A DNA stretch of 64,000 bases, from contig JABANP010000136.1 in the NCBI GenBank assembly GCA_013115135.1, positions 54,194 to 118,193 on the forward strand. Direction: 5' to 3'. The position numbers and the translations under genes were made by a program. Source of the DNA: Perkinsus olseni (taxonomy: Eukaryota > Perkinsozoa > Perkinsida > Perkinsidae). The notes beneath the pieces were generated by a model that made no database searches, was not told where the DNA came from, and worked only from the letters and a program-made list of their open reading frames with translations. This document shows, one piece after another, positions 1-10,500 of the stretch (within the stretch, counting starts at the first letter, position 1; every line of letters begins with the position of its first letter).

Positions 1-119
1 ACGTGAGAACGTCGGCCGAATTTGGGCTTAGCTACGCTTCCCTTGTGCAGATCAGTGCGAATGCTGCGGCGATTGCAGAGAAGGGGAATACCTGTTCTTA
101 TAAAGTACACTATGATGAC

Positions 120-279
120 GGTGTACCTCCACAGTTGCGTCCATATCGATCAGGTGATCGATTGGATGGACCTCGATAATGCCGAGTATGACTGGGCTGC
201 CACCCCACCGCCTGATCTAGTCATCGCCAGCGATGTTCTCTGGTCGCATGTAAGCCCAGTGCTTACTCCGCTGTCCGCG
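120..279 (+). CDS. Possible METTL21/FAM86-like methyltransferase, partial exon at window edge
   Basis: The frame reads an acidic stretch IDWMDLDNAEYD followed by PPDLVIASDVLW. Class I protein-lysine methyltransferases of the METTL21/FAM86 type carry such a 'DLVLASDVVY' strand after a W-x-D-L segment. The frame runs into a canonical donor (GTGAGT at 280), so this is probably an internal exon whose 5' part lies left of the window and whose downstream exons I cannot recognise. The SAM-binding motif is not visible. It could also be a chance ORF. Confidence 0.3.
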
Positions 280-282
280 TGA

Positions 283-2008
283 GTGTATGGTCCAACGGCG
301 GTCTGGGAGCCGATGTCCTCAGTTAGAGACTCTCTGTAGCGCTGGCACGCAACGCAATCAGGCTGTTCGTCGAAGTGGCCGTCATGGCAAGAAGTCGTTA
401 CTTCGTCGCTGTCCGTCTATTAGGTATTTGTTAAACCCTTCGTCGCGGCTTTGTTGAAGGCCTGCCCGGACGCCACCACCGACCTCTATACATCTGTCAG
501 AAAACTCGAAACAACAATTTGGATGACCTCTGGATGGAGGAAGTGTCGAGACATTTCGAGGTGGGTCATTCACCTTCGCTGAATTCCATCGAGAAAAACC
601 TTAGCGTTATATTTTTGGTTCTTGAATCGGTTGTCATCAACTCTCACTCCTGCATACAAATCGACTTATCATTCGCTCACATCACTGAATGGTCCGAACG
701 CACATTCCTGACGTCAACATCTGTTACTCATTATGATCGTCTTGTGCATGCGTGCAAAACTAATTCCTCTCGAGGCTGTAAGCTTAAAGAAAAGGTATTT
801 ACACCTCTGAGTGTCCGCACCTTCCATCTCGCGTTGACTATGAGCAAGAGCGGAGAAGCAACGGCATCGAGAGCGGTGGCTATCTTGAAGCAATCTTGTA
901 TTCAGTTACTTGACAGTTGCTGTACTGAAGACGTCCTTCCTGAGGAGTACCATCACTCCAAGATTCACATACACCATTTCAGAAGGTATTTTCCGAGGTA
1001 GCGAAGCTGTGTTTGCGGCCAAGTCGTGATCCTCAGACGACACAAAGAGCGGTTGAATGCTGACCAGCTACGACGCACATGCCCTCAATAATAGAAGCAG
1101 GGTTAATTATATTCACACATGTTGAGTTGGCCTCAGTCCAGAGAGACTCTTCGGTACCGCGTGTTTCCACCGACCTGGTGAGCTATGAACGCCACAGTGA
1201 AACGGTTGGTGATCATTATCGTTACTCGGGGCAGTTATGCAGGATGGTCATTCAATCGGAATCGTAGCAGCAGCACGAAGAGGGTCTCCAACTGAAAGTA
1301 TGACGGAACGGTCTAAGACTGACGAGAAGTCGAGATTCCTTCAGTACACCATTTCGCGTGCAAGTTTGGCAAGTGAACAGGCAAGAATGACAATGTCACT
1401 TGCAAGTTTGACAATAAACGGGCAAGATTGACAAGTGCCCATCCAAGTTTGACAGCGCGTCAATAGAAGCGGCTCTCGAAAAGCCCAGGCGCAAAGGCTT
1501 CACTCAGCTCGAGAAACCAGCTCATCTACTCACTTGGTTTGACGCACTAATTGTGTATTTAATTTGGACTCCTAACGGTAGCTGTCGAGCATCTCTGTTC
1601 ACCACCGAGTCTGTCTGGCGATACACTCTCCCTATTTTATCGCGTTTAAGAGACTAGTTAGTCTCTTGACAAATGCTTCACGCACAGTCTCGTAGTCGTG
1701 GGGCATTGTGGTTGTCGAATAAACCACCTACGTACTGCCGATGGTATACCGCTGCGTGTTCATCGACGCGCTGTCAAACTTGGACGGGCACTTGCCAATC
1801 TTGCCCGCGTATCGTTGAACTTGGCTGTGATACTTTTCCTATTTTGCAGGATAATTCAGCCCACCCTGCTCGCTCGAGCCTCGGCGATGTTACGTAATGA
1901 TTCCTTCCATCTCAATGTTGGTGACACTAGACGCGACAGTCTGCTTGTCTAACACGAACATCAATCACAGCATGACATGTATAACGTTCTCTTAGCCGTT
2001 CAATAAAA
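283..2008. other. Intergenic stretch, no convincing gene
   Basis: Small ORFs here lack recognisable domains or splice structure. It holds the inverted-repeat pair at 1395-1475 / 1757-1838 (listed separately) and a degenerate repeat around 730-860 that resembles 26,880-27,010. Confidence 0.5.
1395..1838. repeat. Inverted-repeat (foldback) element
   Basis: The left arm near 1419-1462 reads CGGGCAAGATTG, AAGTGCCC, TCCAAGTTTGACAGCGCG. The same series occurs in reverse complement at about 1770-1812, differing at only a few positions. Weaker similarity extends the arms to roughly 70 bp. The left arm also has internal direct repeats of GCAAGTTTG / GGCAAG. About 280 bp separate the arms and no transposase frame is visible between them. 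A non-autonomous foldback transposon is the simplest reading; no target-site duplication was identified. Confidence 0.6.
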
Positions 2009-2854
2009 TCACGCGAGCTCCCATCCACTCCTAATTCCAATCAAATACTGGCGGAGCCACGGCAGCCCATGTTCACTCCTGAATTTACCGCGGGGATTTC
2101 TCTCGATGTAGTCAGCTACGCTCGAGCAGATCGTTCCATTCACACCGTTTGCGAGGAGGCCCATGATGGGCTCGAATATTGAAGAGAAAGGATACTTGGC
2201 CGCTTCGTTTCCGATGATTAGGTGTCGTTTATGCTTGACGTGATGGAACCAGTCGTTGTTCTCCTCATCCTTTATGTTTGCTACGTGCTCACACTCGAAG
2301 GTGCCGTTGGTACTGAAGGAGGAAACAAGGATTACTCGACACGCGTGGCCAAACTCCACGCGAATCGATCATTGACTTCGGTCACCGACGGCGATAAATG
2401 CCTCCTCATAGAACAGCATCAGTTGTGGCCCTCGAAGATGCTATCGGTAGACTGGCTGCTCGCCCGAAACTGGTCCGGGCGTTCAATAGACTGCTGCCTC
2501 TCCCGAGTTCCAACAACGCTCCCAGGATCGTTTTCGTCACGTTGAATTCAATCCTGGGAGCGCTCCGGAAATTCGGGAGAGGCAGTCTACCGAACCCCTC
2601 GGCGAAAGGAAATCTCACATGTATTTCGCCCTGACCATCTCGCTGTTCCTTGTCAGAGTGGCCTCAATAAACCTGTCTTTAACCTTGTTAGACTCGGAAG
2701 CCTTGAATATCAACATGTGATGCGCGTAGCGGAGGGTGCAGGACTTCGAGGCGCCGAGTGTCTCCCAGGACATGCTGTCAGGCGCGCTCCTGAGACCCAT
2801 CACCGACGCCGCAACCGAAGCCAACGTGAGGGTAAAGTGGGAAAAGGCGACCAT
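2009..2854 (-). CDS. Secreted orphan family protein, copy 3
   Basis: Two exons, 2854-2619 and 2312-2009, joined by a phase-2 GT-AG intron, give about 179 aa without a frame break. The start MVAFSHFTLTLASVAASVMG looks like a signal peptide. Next comes a short domain with CTLRYAHHMLIFKASES, parallel to CVIEYKSAYVRVS in copy 1 (14.2 kb) and CVIGYDSLDVRVS in copy 2 (16.7 kb). The C-terminal half carries the family signature YPFSSIFEPIM, then GVNGTICSSVADYI, then NPRGKF and WLRQYLIG. Both other copies have the same phase-2 intron position, which supports the model. No known domain recognised. The intron is 306 bp instead of 59-68 bp and contains a foldback. Confidence 0.7.
2488..2588. repeat. Foldback hairpin inside an intron
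   Basis: The left arm has AGACTGCTGCCTCTCCCGA and GCTCCCAGGAT. The right arm has ATCCTGGGAGCG and TCGGGAGAGGCAGTCT in reverse complement, around a 23-nt loop. It lies entirely within the intron of the copy-3 secreted gene, which is about 240 bp longer than the matching introns in copies 1 and 2. Confidence 0.7.
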
Positions 2855-2962
2855 TTGGAAAGAGGATGACGCTGAAATTGGTTCCGTGAGGAAGGGCCCA
2901 CGTAACTGTATGCTATCCTGAAAGGTCTCGCCGGAGAGGGCCGCTAGTGGCGAGCACAGCAA

Positions 2963-5900
2963 TTGCGTTCGGTTCGGTGCCCAGCCTGGTTACCCATGGT
3001 CGACCATACAATGACCCATGATAGACAAGTGCCACTCATAACCCATACGGTCCTTGTGATTGCCGTTCATCGCCGCTGGCAGCGTCACCAAGCTGAGCTA
3101 TGATAGCCAGCACGCTTACCTCATTGATCAGTGACTTATGCAGCACAGTTTACTAGTAGCTGATGGAGTTCTCAGAGACCAATTGGTTCAGCAGACCAAT
3201 TTTGAACCAATTTCAGATTCAACTAGCAGATCCCGTCGCTCCGCTCCGGGGTTCTCTAGCTCTTAGTCAGAGGGACCACGTCCCTCGCTGTGCTCGGGGA
3301 ACAGCTAGGATTCATTAGGAGCTCACTTGTACCTGCACTTCTCACAAGTGGGGGAAACAGTATCAATCTAGCGTTATCTCGAACGTGTTCTATGGTTCGC
3401 TCACGCTCGGAGTATATGCAGCTTGTAAGAGAATCAAAAGTAATGTACGTCCTAGGTAGTTGAGTATTTGATAGAAGTTAGGTTAGCACAAGGGTCGTTA
3501 CAGAGTAGCGAGGATAGGTTTCAGAAGTTGATAGTGCGTATGAAGAAACGGGTACATAGAGATGGAGATCGGAGTCTCCAACTGAATCTCCAGTTGGGGG
3601 ATGAATGTTGGTGTCGATGAAAAAAGAGATCTGGGAATGACTATATTATAGATTCGACAGTCAACTTTCGTCTTTTTGAAGGCGAGCATTTAGAGTAGAG
3701 TAGTAGCAGGGGCAATGGTAGCACGTGTAGTAAAAGGCTGCGAGAGAAATGATGAGGTGAGGAGAATGATTGGTACATCTGCTGTAGTAGGAGGTATGTA
3801 GAAGATTGTAGTACTTGAAGGCAGAATAACTGGATCAAAATCGAGAGGTGTAAGACATACTCGCCGGCTTTCCTGAAATAACTGGAGGAAGCGAAGGGTT
3901 TAGGTATCGATAAAAATTACCGCAATCGGTCGGATTGCCACATCATCATCATCATCGGATTTGGTCAATAAGGCATATATACAACTTATATCATATGCGT
4001 CGGGTTCTCCGTACACGAGACTCACGAGAGTGTAGCACAAGTCGTGATTTCATTAGAAGGAGATTGGTATCGGAGGCCGCAAAAATAGCACTCAAAAAGA
4101 GAGATAGATTATCTATCATAGATAAACACCAGGGTCCAATGAATAAAAATGAAATGCGTTGGAGACGAATCAGGCTGAGCGAGTGTAAAATACTCCGTAG
4201 TCCGAGGAAGTGGTGGAGGAAGTCCAAACCGCTTGGAGGAGCCACATCGGAAGACCTCATGGAGCAGCTTATGCGCATCCAATGGAGTGATGGGCGATCT
4301 TACCTTGTGCATGTACACGGTAGGTAGCCCGACCTCCTATCAGATGTCGCAACAGCGCTATACCTTGCTTCTTAGCGATCTGTCCCTCTCTCTCTCGCTC
4401 TGGGCCGTTATCGGCCAGGCGAGAGACCAACAACTCGGCAGGGGAGTTGGCTGTTTGTAAGGTCGGGGTACTCAGGTCGAGCAGCTCAGCACAGGAGACC
4501 AGCACTGGGCTGCGTTTTTTCTCACTTGCCTCTCAGGGCATTAATTCTCCTCTCCCACAAACTTCTATCCTGGGCATTGGCTTTCGAGAGGTTCGTCGCT
4601 CTTAAGTCCTCTGCAATAATATCTGCAGATCCTACAAAATCTCTCTATTAGAGCTTACCAATCAGAGGAGTATGCTAAGCTAGCACTTAACGAGTTCGGC
4701 CGATCACCATATGTAGTGAAATTCCACCCGAAGTATCCTCAGGCCTTTTCTTGCGTTCAACCATTGCAACTTCCGAGCTTGAAGCTCGGAGCCTAGTAGA
4801 CGTAATTCACACGATTCAGACTGGCCGGAGACGTGTGTGATTCCACGTGAGCTTGTAGCAGGACGATTCTACCGGTTGTAAACTGCCATTTTGCCATCCG
4901 ATATAACAGCTCCGAGTCGGAGCCTCCGGCAGAGTGTAAATTACACTGCGTAACATATGCTACGCTGGCAGTGGTCGTCAGCGTGGCCGTCGGCCACACG
5001 GCCGCATTTGGATCGCCATGAAAGTATTACCAGTTCCACCCGAATTCAGATATCCTCCTCTCCCGGGCGGCCCAGGGCCGCCGGCCCTGATAGTGCCTGA
5101 AAATCCTGCTACCCTTCACTCAACGGGAATTGTGCTACGATATCTCAGACCTCCTGTCCAAACATGCATCACATGGACTTGCATCTGAGGTACTACTACC
5201 AAGCTTCAGTAGTGCAACTGTTGCACTGCAACAGTAGGCTCGAAGAACTGTTCTCTTTCGGCAACCAACCTGTCCCTCGAAGATGCCCTACCAAACTCCC
5301 AGTCTGGACAGCTGTTTCGGATGAGAGATGACACTGATGATACGCCCATGCACTTACCGCTTTGAACTTCTATGTAGTTTACGTCCGGAACCCGGATTCC
5401 GGGTGAATGAAACTTTACTCACCGCGGGATCGAAGAGAATATAATTATGAACTTCGAGCACGGTACAGCGGAGATAGTTGCCGAAGCCGAAGCCGAAGCC
5501 GCATTCCGCCGATACTCAGTGTGGAGTCGACACTAACATCATGTTACTTGTGTGCCCAACAATGGAGCGTAAATTACAATGGGCGAACGACAGAAGTAGA
5601 AAGATTTCCCTAGTCCGACGATTGCACGATTGAAAGCGTGTGCTACCAATGTCTGGGAAGAAAGTTCACATGCGTAGCTCGATCTCTTCACCTCTAGTCA
5701 AGGTATTCAACCGCCCACCCAGTTACTTCCCTCAACTTTTCCGGGTACGAACTCGCTCGACGAGCGACGCTCGTCTCCATTTGAAAGCTCATAATACGGG
5801 TAGCGTGATATGATGGCGTTGCCACAAGTGGAATGGGCTCAACTTGAGCCGCTCGACCGTGGGACCGTTGATTTGAAAGGAGCGAGCAAGAACAGGAAAA

Positions 5901-5999
5901 ATGCCTACAAGCGAAATCGCGGAAATAACATTTCGCGACGTTTTAACACCTGGTACATCGGCGCACATCTGTGAAGGGCAATAACTATGTCCACATACC
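2963..5999. other. Intergenic stretch, no convincing gene
   Basis: The longest ORF (3935-4327, plus) starts in a CAT microsatellite and has no recognisable domain, so I do not call it. Short palindromes and a GAAGCC microsatellite near 5480-5500 are present. Nothing else supportable. Confidence 0.5.
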
Positions 6000-6008
6000 G
6001 AACCTGGG

Positions 6009-6439
6009 CGGTACGAAGTAGAGATCGAACCTGCCATACCCATACGTCCCCCTTGCTGGTGACTCGGTATTGGTTGGGCCCTCCCTTTCTACACAAATTT
6101 TCACCATCTAATCATCTGGGTTTCCGCAATCGCAGTTGTTGGTCCTGGGACTACTTAATCCTCTTTTCACCTTCTTTCTCCCTCATGCCTAATAGGCTGC
6201 CCAGTGTGGCATGCCTCCCTCCTCGCCTTCCCTGGCTGCTCGACGTAGTTGTGACGAAGTTCCTCTCAAGAGCCTCCGAGCTGATGATGAGAGATTCATT
6301 AACCTCTGTTGTTTCAAGGCTCTATGGTTGGGTCTAACCATATCGGGATCCGCTTGCGCGGGTCGTGTGATGGGCGATAAGCTTCGAGCTTGTAATGCCC
6401 AGGCAATAAAGTTTGAATTGAATTGAATTGAATTGAATT
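6009..6439 (+). mobile_element. 5'-truncated non-LTR retroposon, copy 1
   Basis: A 431-bp block is nearly identical to 53,354-53,774; one mismatch noticed is gctgctcgacg versus gctgcacgacg. It ends in AATAAAGTTTGAATTG and a pentanucleotide tail of TTGAA repeats. It is flanked by a direct repeat GAACCTGGG (6000-6008 and 6440-6448), read as the target-site duplication. The small ORFs inside are not genes. The pentanucleotide tail, variable 5' end and target duplication are typical of LINE or SINE tails. The partner LINE is not in the window. Confidence 0.8.
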
Positions 6440-6780
6440 GAACCTGGGAAGTGTCTACGCACAGTCCTGCTTTCCGGGAAGTACGGCAAACTCTCTGCAC
6501 AGAGACAAACGCGAACATGTAGAATCTGTTAGCGATGAAAGATATTGGGCCTATTTCATAGGGGCCCTAAGGATGTAGGTCCCTTAAGGTGAGAGATCTA
6601 ACCTCAGGAGACTTGAAGGAAGTTTAGGGTATTTCACTAGAAAACAGGCGTTGGAGGTTAGGTTCCTTACCTTAAGGAGGCCCCTTAGGGCGCCCAACTT
6701 AGGGGGACCTCGATCCTAGATAGGAAGCGTGCGCCCGAAACGGATATCATCAACTGCTGATTAAGGAACGAGAATACTCA

Positions 6781-6838
6781 TATGCCGGGATTGATCCGGC
6801 AACCCTACGGGAGTCAAACTGAGCCACTAACGACGGTG
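6781..6838 (-). ncRNA. tRNA-like segment (possible SINE head)
   Basis: On the minus strand TGGCTCAGTTTGAC resembles an RNA polymerase III A box. GGATCAATCC sits in a perfect five-base stem GCCGG/CCGGC, like a T arm with B box. The spacing is too short for a normal anticodon arm and no acceptor stem forms, so this is a tRNA-derived relic rather than a tRNA gene. Confidence 0.35.
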
Positions 6839-7030
6839 CCATATTGTCCACAGGTTAGCTGTTGAGGCACAATATGCCTGGCACGTGCTACTACCATGAT
6901 GGTGCTCATGCTATAAATAGGTTCTCATCTATAGACTATATTAAAGACCATCTATTCACTGTGGACTATAGTAAACAGCTTGTTTCTAATAGACCCCATA
7001 CCATGAGTATCATTACGTCACGTGAGCGAG

Positions 7031-7098
7031 GCATTTTCGACTTGCACACGACTTGCACTGTGCAAGTCGTGTGCAAGTCGTGTGCAAGTCGAAAATGC
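7031..7098. repeat. Perfect 28-bp-arm hairpin
   Basis: Positions 7031-7058 and 7071-7098 are exact reverse complements around a 12-nt loop. The arms are built from the unit ACTTGCACACG, so they also contain direct repeats of GTGCAAGTC. It lies inside the TIR element. Confidence 0.85.
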
Positions 7099-8339
7099 AT
7101 TCAAAATGTATAAGAGGGAGTTTAGAACCTACGCGATATCGTGTCAGCGGATAGGGATTGGAGGCGGAGCGAAATGACGTCAGATCAGCTTTTTCTCGAG
7201 TTAGGAGCCTTCGAGGGGGGGTTGAAGGCGTGGCTACCCTGCCTTAATAAATCTTTAAGGAGCCCTTAGGTGAGGAGCGTTAGTGAAACGTACTTAGCTC
7301 CCTAAAAGTCCCAACTCAAGAAAACTTAAGAAACCTCACCTTAAGGCGCCTAAAAGGATTTCCTAACGTTCCTCAGCCCGCCTAACGCCCCTATGAGAAA
7401 GCCTACGGTTAGATCTTGAGGAACCTAACTGGAAACCTTAAGGTGAGGTCCCTATGAAATAGGCCCATTGAGCAGCATAATCCTTTGTAAAAAAATCACT
7501 CGGACATTTTTTCTGTGACGGTTTAACTCAATTAATCAGCGTAAATCGATCACACTATGAAAGTTATATTACGAGGAGCAGGGAGAGTTAGGAACGTGTT
7601 TCCAAGTAATGCGGTAGCAGAAGTAAAGCTGTGCAATATGGAAAAAAACCGGGATCAAACTTCAAAAAATACGACGGGAATTCGATTCTTCGCGCACGAT
7701 GTATGTTCTTCTATTATAAGTAGTAGAGATTGTTGATTACAGCGGATTGATCGGAGGGCGCTCGAGGAATCGCAAGATTGCAAGATTCTCATGCGTGCGG
7801 CAGCTAGGCCGAAACGCAGCACGCATGTACCGCCGCACATTTCGGAATTGTTTTGCTCACGACAGCATTTCCACTCCAATTCCATCATCCTTCGGAAGGG
7901 ATGGATAGTCGCTTTGGCCCATTCAAGTATCAGCCGCCATTTTCACTCAATGAGAATCGTCTATGACCTGAGAGTTGCCAAAGAGATGGTATGAGGCCCT
8001 CTTTCCTTGACTTAATGCTTGCTAATAAGGGTATACGGTTTTCGGGATACTTGTGACGTTAATTTTGATTTTCCATGGAGGATGGGAATCGGAGTCATCG
8101 TTTGACTGCGAAAGTGTCATCTGAGAATTTTGTGGAAAATTCTTATAATAGTGAAACCCAAGAATGGAAGCCGCTGTTAAACCATCTCTTGGCGCAAGCA
8201 AACGAGCTCGGCAGGACTGGGCTAGTTCACGATTTGCAAAATTCGCCAACATTGGAGCTCGGAATGGGTGATTGGGTTGCACAAGAATCTCTGCAGTTGC
8301 TGCTGCTGTTCTGTCTTCTTCTTCCTCCTGTCCTCGTTT

Positions 8340-10500
8340 ATGAATGAATATCGTTTGCTGGGTAAAAAGGGCGAAGGGACATTCTCGGAGGTCCTCCTCG
8401 GGCGGCATATGAGCAGCAATCGTGAAGTAATAATAAACGACCTGAGAGGGCCTCTGATGATGAGTTCTTTGCAGGTGGCGATAAAATACATGAAGAGTAA
8501 ATTCCAGTCGATAGACGCGGTTAACTCCTTTAACGAGATCAGAGCACTGCGGAGACTAACGGGTATCTTTCCCTCGCGTATCTTTCCAGCATCAACCTAA
8601 GATTCCCCTCAGAGCATCCTAATATTGTGAAGTTGTTGGACGTTTTATACGACTCTAATACCGGCAGCTTAGCATTAGTACTTGAGCTGATGGACATGAA
8701 CGTTTATGAGGCGATAAAAGGGAGAAAGTAGAAAGACGAGGAGGGGAAGTTGTGGTATGCCCAATACCGATAGGCACTACTTCCCTGAAGACCGGGTCGG
8801 GCGGTGGATGTCACAATTGCTCTTCGCTGTCGAGTATCTTCACGACAAGGGGATCTTTCACAGGTGAGGTTGCCTAAGTTGCTACTCTTGAAGAGGTAGT
8901 CTCTGCAGGGATATCAAACCGGAGAATCTTTTATTATACCAAAACGAAACGCTGAAGTTAGCGGATCTTGGCAGCTGCAAAGGTACCACATCGACAGCGT
9001 ACCTTTCGCCTCATCAATCGCCTCAGGCATGGATTCTAAGCAACCGTTTACCGGAGTATATCTCCACGCGATGGTACAGAGCACCGGAGTGCATGCTCAC
9101 GGATGGATATTATTCAACAGGGATGGATATATGGGCGTAATATGGTGTCGGTACTAGGATTCGTACCCGGGTGCTTCGGTTGGGAGTCTTGGACGTTATC
9201 CGTTTCAGTATCGGATGTGTCTTTTTCGAAGTCCTTGCATTGGTACCCCTCTTTCCTGGGAAGAACGAAGTCGATCAGGTTAATAAGATTCACAAGGTAG
9301 TATCCACGACGCCTCCTACCGTTACTACCGGGAATGTGCAGTGAAGCATCTTCGTAGTAATGGTACTAGCACACACATTACAACGGTAGAACATTAGGTA
9401 CTAGCATTAACATTAGTACATTAGAACTAGCAGCATGAACGCATTAAGAAATCTAATTTGTAAATGGCGAACAGGAGGCACAATCGTGTAGCAAAGCGTA
9501 TATAGGAGTTCAATGTCATGCGGCCGTCAAGAGCGAAGCCATTCCCCAGTAGCGAGATATAGTATTATGGTCGTCGCAGTAGTAGCAGTAGGAGTGGTGG
9601 TAGTAGTGATGAGTCATCACTAACGATCGCGAACAGACTACAAGTGCAGTGCCAGAACCACTACTATTTCTACCACTAGCATGCCCCCACTTGCAGGTTA
9701 TGGGGTTACCGCCTGACGACCTATTAACGTATTTTAAGAAGTCTTGTAAGTCGAAGAGTGGTAAAGGTAATAGACCATTGAGGGAGATGGACAGGAAGCC
9801 TCATAAGAATGCAGGGAAAAGTAAACAACAACAGCATATCCAACAGCATCCACGAAATCGGAGTGCTCAGGTATTGACAGTTGGCTGCACAAATGCAAAG
9901 TCTCCTATGAAGCGATCGACACCATAAAGATTCTCCTAACCTATGATGCTGAGCAGAGGCCCAGCGCTACTGAGGTCGGCTAGGAGTTCCCCTGTCCCGC
10001 TGCTGCTAGTCCGTGTTGTGCAGGCCTTGAGGCTGCCGTACTTCGACCTATACCGAGAGGCCTACACTGGTAGTCAGGGTTCAACTCATGTCCGGTTCAT
10101 TGGCATCACCACTCCCGCAGGTATGACACCATCGACCTGTTCCACCAATGCCGTTCGGTCGCCTCCTTACCCGAGCGATAGTGAAGGGAGTGAGTTAATA
10201 CGGACTGTTGTTTTACTATTATTTCTGCCACCCAGATGAAACTGTGGAAACAGCGTCTTCTAAGGCACCTACGACCCATCTCGAGGTAAAGGCCTTCTTC
10301 GTTATTCTAACCAACTTCCCTTCCATGTAGGCTGCCAGTGCCCGGTTGGCCTCGGACGACTACAAATCTCGCAGCCATCGATCGGGCTTCCTTGAGTACG
10401 ATCATTTCCGTATTGTTCTGGTGACCGCTGGATTCTTTGCAGTGCGGAAGATTCCTCTCCCCATCTGCATCACCATCGAAGCGGCGGTGGTCGACCAGCG
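8340..10500 (+). CDS. MOK/MAK-family (RCK) protein kinase
   Basis: Exons 8340-8426, 8475-8562, 8613-8727, 8774-8863, 8909-8982, 9027-9136, 9209-9296 and 9697 onward give a CMGC kinase. Visible motifs are the Gly loop GEGTFSEV, VAIKYMK (ATP lysine), HPNIVKLLDV, HRDIKPENLL (catalytic Asp), DLGSC in place of DFGSC, an activation segment SKQPFT-EYISTRWYRAPE, GMDIWAIGCVFFE, LFPGKNEVDQ and, near the end, ILLTYDAEQRPSATEAL. DxGSC and the TEY segment are typical of MOK (RAGE), a kinase tied to cilia. One surplus base at 9053 separates the T and E codons of TEY, and a second frame change of the opposite sense lies near 9870 after a Gln-rich stretch. Beyond 10,090 a Ser/Pro/Gln-rich tail continues through further short introns, perhaps to about 11,235 (poly-Gln at 11,150); that part is uncertain. 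Confidence 0.85.
9297..9696 (+). other. 400-bp intron of the kinase gene
   Basis: This intron lies between exons ending NKIHK and starting VMGLPPDDLL. It is far longer than the 40-72 bp introns earlier in the gene. It holds repeats of the type GTACTAGCA / CATTAGTAC and a GTAGTAGTA-like microsatellite near 9575-9605. Confidence 0.7.

Larger units (their letters stand above)
6547..7466. mobile_element. Non-autonomous DNA transposon with 17-bp TIRs
   Basis: GGGCCTATTTCATAGGG at 6547-6563 is the exact reverse complement of CCCTATGAAATAGGCCC at 7450-7466. ATT flanks both ends, a possible 3-bp target duplication as in PIF/Harbinger or CACTA elements. Subterminal regions carry many CCTTAAGG/CTTAAGG palindromes in both orientations (6570-6700 and 7240-7445). 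No transposase is encoded. The interior holds a tRNA-like segment (6781-6838) and a perfect hairpin (7031-7098). Confidence 0.75.

Noticed and set aside
3935..4327. 130-codon ORF beginning with a His run
   Set aside because: The start is a CAT microsatellite and the rest is Arg-rich without structure.
6009..6437. 116-codon ORF repeated at 53.3 kb
   Set aside because: The two copies are nearly identical because they are retroposon 3' ends, not because of a conserved protein.
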